Part shown: positions 26,056 to 33,932 of the stretch, piece after piece | Numbering within the stretch: the first letter of the stretch is position 1 | Layout: every line of letters begins with the position of its first letter | Source of the DNA: Zoogloea oleivorans | GTDB taxonomy: Bacteria; Pseudomonadota; Gammaproteobacteria; Burkholderiales; Rhodocyclaceae | DNA length: 64,000 nt | NCBI RefSeq assembly: GCF_008107625.1 | Contig: NZ_SDKK01000005.1 | Location: 150,222 to 214,221 of the forward strand | Direction of reading: 5' to 3' | Notes under the pieces: model-generated | Told to the model about the DNA's origin: nothing | The model's database searches: none | Seen by the model: only the letters and a program-made list of their open reading frames with translations | Translations under genes and position numbers: made by a program

Positions 26056-26085
26056 TTGTAATTGCAATGATCCTGTGCCTAGAAT
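26056..26085 (+). promoter_or_regulatory. Candidate sigma-70 promoter of dksA
   Basis: TTGTAA and TAGAAT are separated by 18 bp and lie about 180 bp upstream of the dksA start. This implies a long leader that includes the two hairpins at 26135-26184. Confidence 0.4.
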
Positions 26086-26134
26086 CGCGGTCTTGAATGT
26101 AGACTGGTGCGTTTTGTGCATCGGTTGGAGACAA

Positions 26135-26184
26135 GACGCACAAGCGTCGCGGGAAAATTTGCGGCAGAATACGGCGCAAATTTT
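26135..26184 (+). promoter_or_regulatory. Structured leader upstream of dksA (two hairpins)
   Basis: First hairpin: GACGC-ACAA-GCGTC (26135-26148). Second: AAAATTTGCG pairs perfectly with CGCAAATTTT (26154-26163 with 26175-26184), loop 11 nt, followed by T then A. The second is terminator-like because its 3' arm ends in a U-rich stretch. It ends about 80 bp before the dksA start and could act as an attenuator. Function is not shown. Confidence 0.4.
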
Positions 26185-26265
26185 TAGAGAGTCGCCAAAC
26201 GGGCCGAAATCCGGGCTTGCCGCCGGCAGCCGGGCCCGATAGCCGATTCATGGGAGGAATGAGAC

Positions 26266-26700
26266 ATGGTTGCAAGTACGACAAGCAAGGAAGCCCTGCT
26301 GTCCGAGGCTGAAATTCTGGCCATGCCGGAAGATGATTACATGAACCCGGCCCAGCTGGAGTTCTTCCGCGTGCGTCTCGCGAAGATGCGTGACGAGCTG
26401 CTGGAAAATGCGGCCAGTACCGGCGCCAACCTGCGTGAGAACGAACTCGTTGCCGATCCGGCCGACCGGGCCACGGTGGAAGAGGAACACGCGCTTGAAC
26501 TGCGTGTGCGCGACCGGGAGCGCAAATTGATCAAGAAGATCGAGGAAGCCCTGGAGCGCATCGCCGAAGGCGAATACGGCTGGTGCGAAGAGACCGGTGA
26601 TCCGATCGGTATTGGCCGTCTGCTGGCCCGTCCGACCGCGACCCTGTCGATCGACGCCCAGGAGCGCCGCGAGCGCACCCAGAAGCTGTACGGGGAGTAA
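26266..26700 (+). CDS. dksA: RNA polymerase-binding transcription factor DksA (single-Cys form)
   Basis: 144 residues. DksA enters the secondary channel of RNA polymerase and works with ppGpp. Present: N-terminal helix region (MNPAQLEFFRVRLAKMRDEL), coiled-coil tip with DPADRAT (the functional D..A pair), and a C-terminal zinc-finger region. The four-Cys zinc site is reduced to one: WCEETG keeps the first Cys, and TLSIDAQE has Ser and Ala where the last two should be. Such Cys-poor forms work without zinc in known cases. ATG at 26266 follows GGGAGGAATGAGAC. It is 43 bp from a COG0523 GTPase and leads the metal gene run. Confidence 0.93.
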   Translation: MVASTTSKEALLSEAEILAMPEDDYMNPAQLEFFRVRLAKMRDELLENAASTGANLRENELVADPADRATVEEEHALELRVRDRERKLIKKIEEALERIAEGEYGWCEETGDPIGIGRLLARPTATLSIDAQERRERTQKLYGE

Positions 26701-26743
26701 TCCTCCGTTTGGCTTTGATTCGCCGGGACGGCCACGCACCCCC

Positions 26744-27808
26744 ATGACCGCCTCGGCGAACCGCATTCCTGTCACCCTGCTCACCGGTTTTCTCGGTGCG
26801 GGGAAGACAACGCTTCTGAATCACCTGCTTCGCCAGCCCGCGCTGGCCGGCACGGTGGTGTTGATGAACGAGTTCGGCGCCGTGCCGATCGATCATCTGC
26901 TCGTCGAGCACATCGACGAGCATCTCGTCCTTCTCGAATCGGGTTGCATCTGCTGTACGGTGCGTGGCGATCTGGCCCGCGCCCTGCGCGACATTTTCAT
27001 GCGTCGCTTGCGTCGCGAGTTGCCGGCGCTGCAGCGTGTCGTCATCGAAACCACCGGCCTGGCCGACCCGGCGCCGGTAATTTTCACCCTGATGCAGGAT
27101 TTTTTCATCGCCGAGCGTTATCGCCTGGATGGCGTCGTCACGGCGGTGGATGCGGTTTTTGGTGCGGCCCAACTGGCCCGTCAGCCGGAAGCCGTCAAGC
27201 AGGCGGCGATGGCCGACCGTTTGCTGATCACCAAATGCGACCAGGCCGAGCCGGCGGTCGTCGAAACCCTTGCCGCTACGCTGGCCGATCTCAATCCGGG
27301 AGCCCCGCAGTTTCGTGTGGCTGGCGGCGAGGCCGATCCGGCAGCGATTGTCGATTGCGGCCTGTGGAATCCAGTCACCAAGTCAGCTGATGTGACCCGC
27401 TGGCTGGCCGCTGAAGCGGTGGCCGCCAAGGCCCGCCAAAATCCCTACGCCCCTCGCCGAAGTGGTCCTGCCAGCGACCCGGACCGCCACGATGCATCAA
27501 CCCATGCTTTCGTGGTGCGCATCGACGAGCCTGTTGGCTGGGGAGACTTCTCCACCGCCCTCGACATGCTCCAGGGGCTCAAGGGCGACCAGTTGCTGCG
27601 CGTGAAGGGCATCGTGAATGTGCGCGGCGAAGACGTGCCGCGGGTCGTCCAGTGCGTGCATCACCTGCGCTATCCGGATGCCGCTCTGCCGGCCTGGCCG
27701 GACGCCGATCGCAGCACCCGCCTGGTTTTCATCGTTCGCGATCTTGAGCGGGATATTGTGGATCGGGCCTTCGCCTGCTTCTGCACGGCACCGCAGGACG
27801 CGGCGTGA
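26744..27808 (+). CDS. COG0523 (CobW/ZigA-type) metallochaperone GTPase
   Basis: 354-residue G3E GTPase. Walker A GFLGAGKTTLLN; the metal-binding CxCC motif in ESGCICCTVRGDL; ETTGLADPAPV; NKCD-like specificity motif as ITKCDQAE; and the C-terminal CobW domain (about 250-350, KGDQLLRVKGIVNV). Members deliver zinc or cobalt to client enzymes. The gene is flanked by dksA and by a metal ABC importer, so zinc is the likely metal. Start ATG 26744. It overlaps the following gene as GTGA. Confidence 0.9.
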   Translation: MTASANRIPVTLLTGFLGAGKTTLLNHLLRQPALAGTVVLMNEFGAVPIDHLLVEHIDEHLVLLESGCICCTVRGDLARALRDIFMRRLRRELPALQRVVIETTGLADPAPVIFTLMQDFFIAERYRLDGVVTAVDAVFGAAQLARQPEAVKQAAMADRLLITKCDQAEPAVVETLAATLADLNPGAPQFRVAGGEADPAAIVDCGLWNPVTKSADVTRWLAAEAVAAKARQNPYAPRRSGPASDPDRHDASTHAFVVRIDEPVGWGDFSTALDMLQGLKGDQLLRVKGIVNVRGEDVPRVVQCVHHLRYPDAALPAWPDADRSTRLVFIVRDLERDIVDRAFACFCTAPQDAA

Positions 27809-28173
27809 ACTTCTTCCGCGGCCGCCCTTCGACGGTTTTTCGCAGCGCGCTGGCGTTGCTGCTGGTGTGCGCGCAGATCTTTGCCGCCGCCCACGCGCTC
27901 AGTCACGTGGGCGAGCTGTCTGTGCTGGCCCGGGGCGACTCGGCACAGGCAGCCTCCGTGCCCTACGAAGGCGGCGTGCCGGCGGCGGAGCGTCACGAAC
28001 GCTGCCTGCTGTGTCTGGCCGCTGCCGATCTGGCATCGGCCCTTCCGCCGTCCCTCCCGGTATTGGCGGTGGATTCTCATCCGCCGCTCCTGTCCGGCGA
28101 TGCCACCGTTGCGCTGCGGGCCTTCCGCCTGCCGCGCCCTCACAGTCGCGGTCCGCCCGTCTTTTCAGTCTGA
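27805..28173 (+). CDS. Small exported Cys/His-containing protein (DUF2946-like)
   Basis: 122 residues from GTG at 27805, overlapping the GTPase stop by four bases. An N-terminal signal-like helix (FRSALALLLVCAQIFAAAHA) is followed by possible metal ligands in HALSHVGEL and ERHERCLLCLAAADL (CxxC). This matches the short secreted DUF2946 type often found beside metal-uptake or TonB genes. Probably periplasmic. A role in zinc binding or handover is inferred from position and ligands only. Confidence 0.6.
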   Translation: MNFFRGRPSTVFRSALALLLVCAQIFAAAHALSHVGELSVLARGDSAQAASVPYEGGVPAAERHERCLLCLAAADLASALPPSLPVLAVDSHPPLLSGDATVALRAFRLPRPHSRGPPVFSV

Positions 28174-28259
28174 TCCCGTTCCTGTTGTGCTGACCGGCGC
28201 TGGCCCTGCCTGCGTCGGCAGCCCCCGTTTGTCGAACCGATCCAGCTGGAAGACCAAGC

Positions 28260-29717
28260 ATGAAACATCATCTACCGGGCGCGCTGTGCGTAGCCCTCGC
28301 TGTCGCTTTTCCGGGCGCGGCATTTGCAGCGACACCCGCGGCCCCGGCCGCCGACCTGAAACAACTGCGCGAGCAATTGCGCGAACTGCGCGAGTCCTAC
28401 GAGCAGCGCATCCAGGCCCTTGAAAAACGCCTTGCCGATACCGAGCAGCAGGCGACCCGGGCCGTCAGTTCCGCCGCCGCCGCGGGTACGACTGCCAGTG
28501 CTGCGGTTCAATCGGTGGTCAAGGCCGAGGCGCGCGCCGCCGAAGCCCAGGCCACCGCGGACAGCGTGGCCAGCCGGCCCACCTCGGCGAGCGCCTTCAA
28601 CCCCGCGGTGTCGCTGATTATCGACAGTAAGTTCACCCGCTTGCAGCGTGATCCGTCCGCTTACCGCATCGACGGCTTCATGCCATCCGGCGGCGAGGTC
28701 GGGCCTCCCCGCAAGGGCTTTTCCCTCGGCGAGTCCGAGCTGGCCTTTTCCGCCAACGTGGATCACCTGTTCCGCGGCAATGCGCGTTTCGCGCTGGCTG
28801 AGGACGACGGCGCCGGTGTGGTCGAGGTGGAGGAAGTAAACGTCGAGACGCTGGCCATGCCGGCGGGGCTCAAGCTGAAGGCCGGGCGTTTCCTGTCCGG
28901 CGTCGGCTACATCAACCAGCAGCATCCTCACGAGTGGGACTTCTCCGATGCCCCGCTGGCGTACAAGGCCTTCTTCGGCTATCGCCTGCAGAACGATGGC
29001 GTACAGGTGCGCTGGGTGGCACCGACCGAGCTGTTCATGGAGTTTGGTGCCGAGGTGGCAGGCGGCGACAAGTACCCGGGCGCCGAGCGCAAGGCCAACG
29101 GAGCCGGCCTATGGACCGCCTTTGCCCACGTGGGGGGCGACATCGGCGACTCGTCGGCGTGGCAGCTGGGCTTGTCCCATGTGCGGGCCAATCCGCGGGA
29201 GCGGGGCTTCGAGGATAACGGGGTCAGTAATGCCTTTTCTGGCCGCAGTCAGACCTGGATTGCGGACTTCGTCTACAAATGGGCGCCGAATGGCAACAGC
29301 CGCGAGCGCTACCTGAAGGTGCAGGGCGAGTACCTACAGCGTCGCGAATCCGGTGAGCTGAGCTACAACCTGGATGCCGACGGTGTCGCCGAAGCTGCGT
29401 CGGCCGCCCGCTTCCGCCAGTCCGGCAGCTACCTGCAGGCGGTGTACCAGTTCATGCCGCACTGGCGCCTTGGCGTGCGTGGTGACTGGCTGCGTTCCGG
29501 CACGGCCGATCTGGGTACGCTGGACCCCACCGGGCTACCGATTCTGGCCGCTTACAACCCGACCCGCCAGACCGCGATGGTGGACTGGTCGCCGTCGGAG
29601 TTTTCCCGTCTGCGCCTGCAGTTTGCCCGCGATAAATCCCGCAACGGCGAGTCCGACAACCAAGTCTGGCTGCAGTACATCATGAGCCTTGGCGCCCACG
29701 GCGCCCACAAGTTCTGA
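28260..29717 (+). CDS. Outer-membrane beta-barrel protein, probable metal-uptake porin
   Basis: 485 residues: signal peptide (VALAVAFPGAAFAATPA), a periplasmic coiled coil (about 32-65, LKQLREQLRELRESYEQRIQ), then alternating amphipathic strands typical of a barrel, ending in Phe (GAHGAHKF) as outer-membrane proteins do. The barrel includes the motif GRFLSGVGYINQQHPHEWDF. The gene lies between the COG0523/DUF2946-like pair and the metal-binding protein, with an 11-bp gap to the latter. I infer a zinc-passing porin-like role; no TonB plug is present. Confidence 0.75.
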   Translation: MKHHLPGALCVALAVAFPGAAFAATPAAPAADLKQLREQLRELRESYEQRIQALEKRLADTEQQATRAVSSAAAAGTTASAAVQSVVKAEARAAEAQATADSVASRPTSASAFNPAVSLIIDSKFTRLQRDPSAYRIDGFMPSGGEVGPPRKGFSLGESELAFSANVDHLFRGNARFALAEDDGAGVVEVEEVNVETLAMPAGLKLKAGRFLSGVGYINQQHPHEWDFSDAPLAYKAFFGYRLQNDGVQVRWVAPTELFMEFGAEVAGGDKYPGAERKANGAGLWTAFAHVGGDIGDSSAWQLGLSHVRANPRERGFEDNGVSNAFSGRSQTWIADFVYKWAPNGNSRERYLKVQGEYLQRRESGELSYNLDADGVAEAASAARFRQSGSYLQAVYQFMPHWRLGVRGDWLRSGTADLGTLDPTGLPILAAYNPTRQTAMVDWSPSEFSRLRLQFARDKSRNGESDNQVWLQYIMSLGAHGAHKF

Positions 29718-29728
29718 GGAGTCGAAAG

Positions 29729-30637
29729 ATGTTATCCAAACTGATCCTGCGCCTTGCGGCGCTGCTCTTCGCCCTGGCCGCCCTGCCGGCCTCGGCGGCC
29801 CTCAATGTGTTGGCTACGGTGCCCGAATGGGCCGCGCTGGCCAGGGAAATCGGCGCTGACAAGGTGAATGTCATCGCCGCCACCAACGCCCTCCAGGACC
29901 CTCACCGCATCGACGCCAAGCCGTCGCTGATCGCCCGCGCCCGGAGCAGTCAGCTGGTCGTGGCCAACGGTGCCGAGCTGGAAATCGGCTGGTTGCCGAT
30001 GGTTTTGCGCGAATCGGGCAATGCGGCGATTCAGCCGGGTCAGCCCGGCTACTTCGAGGCCGCCTCGGCGGTGCGTCTGCGGGAAGTGCCGACGCGTCTC
30101 GATCGGGCCGACGGCGATGTGCATGCCGGCGGCAATCCGCACATCCAGACCGATCCGCGCAACATCCTGACGGTGGCGCAGGCCCTGGCTGCCCGCCTGG
30201 CCCTGGTGGATCCGGCCAATGCCGAAGCCTATAAGGCCAATCTGGCACGCTTTTCCGACAGGTGGAAAACGGCGATGGCCCGCTGGGAGCTGGTGGCGGC
30301 ACCCTTGCGTGGTGTGCCGGTGTGGGTCCAGCATCGCTCCTTTCCCTACATGAGCGACTGGCTGGGTTTGAAGGAGCTCGGTGCGCTGGAGCCGAAGGCC
30401 GGTGTCGAGCCTGGTAGCGCCCATCTGGCGGGCATTCTCGAACGCCAGAAAGTGACCCCGGCCAGGATGATTCTGCGGCCGGCCTACACCCGGGCGAGCG
30501 CTTCGGAGTGGCTGGGGGAACGGGCACACATTCCGGTGGTGGTCCTGCCCTTCACCGTAGGGGGTTCGCCCGAGGCGGGTGACCTGTTCGGCTTGTTCGA
30601 CGAGACCATCCGGCGCCTGCTGGCTGGTCTGAAGTAA
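29729..30637 (+). CDS. ZnuA-like metal ABC transporter substrate-binding protein
   Basis: 302 residues with signal peptide ending LPASAA and the two-lobed TroA/ZnuA fold. Metal-ligand candidates: His in DPHRIDAKPS, His in GGNPHIQTDPRN, His in WVQHRSFPYM and an acid near the C terminus. The central charged His-rich loop of E. coli ZnuA is absent (only DGDVHAGGNPH), so manganese or another metal is not excluded. Neighbouring COG0523 GTPase favours zinc. Start ATG 29729 follows GAGGAG. Confidence 0.88.
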   Translation: MLSKLILRLAALLFALAALPASAALNVLATVPEWAALAREIGADKVNVIAATNALQDPHRIDAKPSLIARARSSQLVVANGAELEIGWLPMVLRESGNAAIQPGQPGYFEAASAVRLREVPTRLDRADGDVHAGGNPHIQTDPRNILTVAQALAARLALVDPANAEAYKANLARFSDRWKTAMARWELVAAPLRGVPVWVQHRSFPYMSDWLGLKELGALEPKAGVEPGSAHLAGILERQKVTPARMILRPAYTRASASEWLGERAHIPVVVLPFTVGGSPEAGDLFGLFDETIRRLLAGLK

Positions 30638-30649
30638 GAAGGGGGCGGC

Positions 30650-31216
30650 GTGGTCGAGGTGTTGCTTCGGGTGACGGATCTGACTGCCGGCTATCGTGAG
30701 GCGGTGGCAGGTCCCCTCAGTTTCGAGCTGCGCCGGGGCGAGATCCTCGGCCTCGCCGGGCCCAACGGGGCAGGCAAGTCCACCTTGCTGAAGGCCCTGT
30801 GGGGCGGCGTCAAGGTGTTCGGTGGGCGGGTGGAGAAGGCGCCCGGGCTGGCGATCTCCCATCAGGCCCAGGGTTTCGACGACCTGCGCGGAGTACCGCT
30901 GACCGGTCTGGAAATGCTTGGTCTGACCGGTGCCACCCCGGAGGGGCTCCCGTCGTGGGTGCAGGAGCGCCTTCATCAGCGGCTCGACCGTCTGTCCGGC
31001 GGCCAGTTGCAGTTCCTGCGCCTGTGGGCCTGCCTGGCGGCACCGGCCGATCTGGTGCTGCTCGACGAGCCGACCAACAACCTCGACCGGGCTGGCGTCG
31101 CCTATCTGGCCGACTGGCTGGGGCGTGCCCACGGAAACCAGGGCATCGTGATCGTGTCCCATGACCACGGCCTGATCGATGACGTGTGCACCCGGATCGT
31201 GGAGGTGGGCGTGTGA
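30650..31216 (+). CDS. Metal ABC transporter ATPase (ZnuC-like, short)
   Basis: 188 residues from GTG 30650. Walker A GPNGAGKST, signature LSGGQLQFLRLW, Walker B LVLLDEPTNNLD and switch His in VSHDHG are all present. It is shorter than typical ZnuC (about 230-250 residues): the segment between Walker A and the signature is trimmed and the C-terminal extension is missing, but the ATPase core is complete. Overlaps the permease gene as GTGA. Confidence 0.88.
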   Translation: MVEVLLRVTDLTAGYREAVAGPLSFELRRGEILGLAGPNGAGKSTLLKALWGGVKVFGGRVEKAPGLAISHQAQGFDDLRGVPLTGLEMLGLTGATPEGLPSWVQERLHQRLDRLSGGQLQFLRLWACLAAPADLVLLDEPTNNLDRAGVAYLADWLGRAHGNQGIVIVSHDHGLIDDVCTRIVEVGV

Positions 31217-32004
31217 GTTTCGATCTGCTCTTCGACCCGCTCTTCCGGGTGCCCTTTTTTACCGGCTTGCTGCTGGCCGGGCTGTTGCCGCTGATTGGCA
31301 TGTACCTGCGCCTGCGCAACGAATGGCTGGCGGCACTGGCCTTTGCCCAGATGGCGTCGGCGGGAGCCTTGCTGGCGATGGTGCTGGACTGGCCGATGAT
31401 CGTCGGCGGGGTGCTGGCGGCCTTGCTGGCGGCGCTCTCCAAGGGGCTGATGGCCCGCGCCGGGGCCAATGCCTACGCGCTGATGATGTTGCTTGCGTGG
31501 GGCGGCGGGGTGCTGCTGGTGGCCAATCATCCACTGGCCGAGCAGGCTGGCCACGCGCTGTTCGATGGGCAACTGTATTTCACCGGCGAAGGACACCTGC
31601 TGGCCGCCAGCATTGCCTGCGTGGTGGTGTTGCCCCTGCTGGCCTGGTTGTCGCGTCCGCTGCTACTGGGGCGCTTCTTTCCCGAGTTCTACCGGGCCCG
31701 GGGGCGCGACGAGCGGCCCCGGCTGGTGCTGTTCGACCTGCTTGCTGCGCTGGTGGTGGCGCTCGCAACGGTGAGTCTGGGGGTGATGGCGGCCTTTGCG
31801 CTGGTGTTCGTGCCACCACTCGTCGCCTATCGTTTTGGACGTGGTTGGCGGCCAGGTCTGGTGCTTGCCGCTGTCATCGGCATGGGTGGGTACAGCGGCG
31901 CTTTTGCTGTCTCTTTGGGCTTTGACCAACCATTTGGCCCGGTATGCGCCTTGCTTCTTATTATGCTGATTGCGATGTCGAGTGTGAAATCCGACCGGAT
32001 GTAA
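31213..32004 (+). CDS. Metal ABC transporter permease (ZnuB-like)
   Basis: 263-residue membrane protein of the ABC-3 family with about eight hydrophobic helices. Typical elements: FTGLLLAGLLPLIGMYLRLR, ALAFAQMASAGALLAM and the loop GVMAAFALVFVPPLVAYRFG. It forms the inner-membrane path of the metal importer with the two preceding genes. GTG start at 31213 overlaps the ATPase stop; an upstream ATG in frame at 31186 would lie inside the ATPase gene. Last gene of the metal run. Confidence 0.85.
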   Translation: MSFDLLFDPLFRVPFFTGLLLAGLLPLIGMYLRLRNEWLAALAFAQMASAGALLAMVLDWPMIVGGVLAALLAALSKGLMARAGANAYALMMLLAWGGGVLLVANHPLAEQAGHALFDGQLYFTGEGHLLAASIACVVVLPLLAWLSRPLLLGRFFPEFYRARGRDERPRLVLFDLLAALVVALATVSLGVMAAFALVFVPPLVAYRFGRGWRPGLVLAAVIGMGGYSGAFAVSLGFDQPFGPVCALLLIMLIAMSSVKSDRM

Positions 32005-32046
32005 ATCACCTGGCGCGTGCTTTGTTGGGTGATATCCTGTTCAATT

Positions 32047-32059
32047 GTAAATAATTTAC
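32047..32059. promoter_or_regulatory. Perfect AT-rich palindrome between permease and STAS gene
   Basis: GTAAAT-A-ATTTAC, a perfect 6+1+6 inverted repeat, lies 16 bp before the GTG of the STAS gene and overlaps a possible -10 region (TTGTTG at 32022 and TGTAAA at 32046, spacing 18). It could be an operator or simply an AT-rich promoter. Confidence 0.3.
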
Positions 32060-32075
32060 TGGGGAGGAGTCTGGC

Positions 32076-33284
32076 GTGGCGCTACCGTTTTTCGGCAAGA
32101 AACCTGTACCTGCCGGAAGTCCCTCGCCCCGCCCCCGGACCTCATCCGGGGCTGCGGCATCGCCAGTCTCATCCTCCGCCAAGTCGTCCCGATCGAGCAC
32201 GCCCCGCAACGAGACTTCCTCCCTCGATTTCACCATCGCCGGCGGCGACTTGAGCCGGGTCCTCGCCCAGTGCGCCGACAAGGTCCACGTCGAGGAGGGG
32301 GTCGACGAAATGACCGCCTCCGTCGAGGAAGCGGCCATCGTCTACGCCAATGGTTGCTACGACGAGGCCCGCGGAGTGCTCGAACAGGCCCTGGCCACCA
32401 CCACCACTGCCGACGCCCGTTACGCCCTGTGGGGCATGCTGCTCGACCTGTTCCGCCTTACCGGGCAGAAAGAACGCTTCGAGTCCCGCAGCCTCATTTA
32501 CGCCACCGAGTTCGAGCGTTCTCCCCCCGCATGGCACGATCTGTCGCCCCAGGCGACGCGCACTGGCGAAGCCAAGGTCCAGACGGTCAATCTGTCGGGT
32601 ACGCTCAGTGGTCAGGCGGCCGCCCAGTTTGTCCAGCTGATTCAGATTGGCATGCGCAATGGTGCCCTGCGCATCGACCTGACTCGTCTGCGTGGCGTGG
32701 ATAACGCAGGTGCCGAGCTGCTGCTGCGGGCTGTCCGTGGCCTGCGCAAGGCGCGGATCAAGTTGTCTCTGGTGGGGGCCGGGCATCTGGCTTCCGTGCT
32801 GGGCGGACAGGTGGCCAACGGGAGGCGCGAAAACCAGACAACCTGGCTGCTGCTGCTGGAAGTCCTCCAATACACCGATCAGCAGGAACGCTTTGAGGAG
32901 CTGGCCGTCGAGTACGCAATGACCTTCGAGGAGTCGCCGCCTTCCTGGGAGCCACCTCCTGCAGCCACGGCGAGCCAGATTGATGCCGCAGTGCTCGCGG
33001 TGGAAATGACCGACATCTACGTGCTTGAGGGCGAGATCCTCGGACCGAATACCGAGGCCTTGCGCAAGATCACCGCTTTTGCGGCCAGTCGCAACAAGGT
33101 GGAAGTGGATTGCAGTCGTCTGCGGCGAATGGATTTCGTCTCGGCCGGCACGCTTTTCAATATCGTGTCGCAACTGCATACACAAGGCCGGCTGGTGGTG
33201 CTGAAAGGTGTCAACTCGATGGTGGCGGCGCTCATGCAGGTCATGGGACTGCACCAGGTGGCACGCATCGAACTGCGCGACTGA
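32076..33284 (+). CDS. Duplicated helical-STAS domain protein
   Basis: 402 residues from GTG 32076 with a strong GGAGGAG ribosome-binding site. After a Ser/Pro-rich N terminus (1-50) the protein shows an internal duplication: a helical segment ending TEFERSPPAWHD (82-153), a STAS-like domain (166-245, with NLSGTLSG and DLTRLRGVDNAGAELLL), a second helical segment ending MTFEESPPSWEPP (247-291) and a second STAS domain (306-400, with LEGEILGP and VDCSRLRRMDFVSAGTLF). The SPPxW helical motif recalls FimV-like proteins. STAS folds act as protein-binding switches. No kinase or sulfate permease is nearby. An intrinsic terminator follows. Confidence 0.75.
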   Translation: MALPFFGKKPVPAGSPSPRPRTSSGAAASPVSSSAKSSRSSTPRNETSSLDFTIAGGDLSRVLAQCADKVHVEEGVDEMTASVEEAAIVYANGCYDEARGVLEQALATTTTADARYALWGMLLDLFRLTGQKERFESRSLIYATEFERSPPAWHDLSPQATRTGEAKVQTVNLSGTLSGQAAAQFVQLIQIGMRNGALRIDLTRLRGVDNAGAELLLRAVRGLRKARIKLSLVGAGHLASVLGGQVANGRRENQTTWLLLLEVLQYTDQQERFEELAVEYAMTFEESPPSWEPPPAATASQIDAAVLAVEMTDIYVLEGEILGPNTEALRKITAFAASRNKVEVDCSRLRRMDFVSAGTLFNIVSQLHTQGRLVVLKGVNSMVAALMQVMGLHQVARIELRD

Positions 33285-33307
33285 AGGTCGTTGCCACTGT
33301 GTCGAAG

Positions 33308-33330
33308 GCCGGCGTTGTGCCGGCTTTTTT
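33308..33330 (+). terminator. Intrinsic terminator after the STAS gene
   Basis: GCCGGC-GTTGT-GCCGGC followed by six T residues, 24 bp past the stop codon. It separates the STAS gene from hslV. Confidence 0.85.
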
Positions 33331-33392
33331 ACGTCGCTGATTTCCTCTCTGGCGGGGCTTGCAATTCCTTTCTCTGCCCCCAGATCCGTGCG

Positions 33393-33932
33393 ATGGAACA
33401 ATATCGCGGCACTACCATTCTCTCGGTCCGGCGTGGCCGGCATGTTGCCCTTGGTGGCGACGGCCAGGTAACGCTCGGAAATATCGTCATCAAGTCCACC
33501 GCCCGCAAGGTGCGCAAGCTCTACCAGAACCGCATTCTGGCCGGTTTTGCCGGCGGTACGGCGGACGCCTTCACGCTCTTCGAGCGTTTCGAGGCCAAGC
33601 TGGAAAAGCATCAGGGCAACCTGCTGCGCAGCGCCGTCGAGCTGGCCAAGGACTGGCGCACCGACCGTGCCCTGCGCCGCCTGGAAGCCATGCTGGCGGT
33701 GGCCGATCTGGACAACTCGCTGATCATCACCGGCAACGGCGACGTGCTGGAGCCCGAGCAGGGCATCGTGGCCATTGGCAGCGGTGGTGCCTATGCCCAG
33801 GCCGCCGCCCGCGGTCTCATCGAGAACACCGATCTGACGCCGGAAGAAGTGGTCAAGAAATCCCTGACCATCGCCGGTGACCTGTGCATCTACACCAACC
33901 AGAGCCACGTCATCGAGGTGCTCAACCCATGA
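33393..33932 (+). CDS. hslV: ATP-dependent protease proteolytic subunit HslV
   Basis: 179-residue proteasome-like threonine protease. The propeptide MEQYRG is cut to expose the catalytic Thr of [39 protein letters not shown] and [10 protein letters not shown] are also typical. Twelve subunits form a chamber to which HslU hexamers dock. The ATG at 33393 has only a weak ribosome-binding site. The stop overlaps the hslU start as ATGA. Confidence 0.96.
   Translation: MEQYRGTTILSVRRGRHVALGGDGQVTLGNIVIKSTARKVRKLYQNRILAGFAGGTADAFTLFERFEAKLEKHQGNLLRSAVELAKDWRTDRALRRLEAMLAVADLDNSLIITGNGDVLEPEQGIVAIGSGGAYAQAAARGLIENTDLTPEEVVKKSLTIAGDLCIYTNQSHVIEVLNP

Larger units (their letters stand above)
25958..26265. 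other. Divergent control region between ybgC and dksA
   Basis: 308 bp separating two divergent transcription units. On plus it holds a candidate sigma-70 promoter (26056-26085) and two leader hairpins before dksA. The minus-strand promoter of the tol-pal operon should also lie here, but I cannot single out its boxes. More AT-rich than the flanking genes. No open frame is convincing. Confidence 0.65.
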
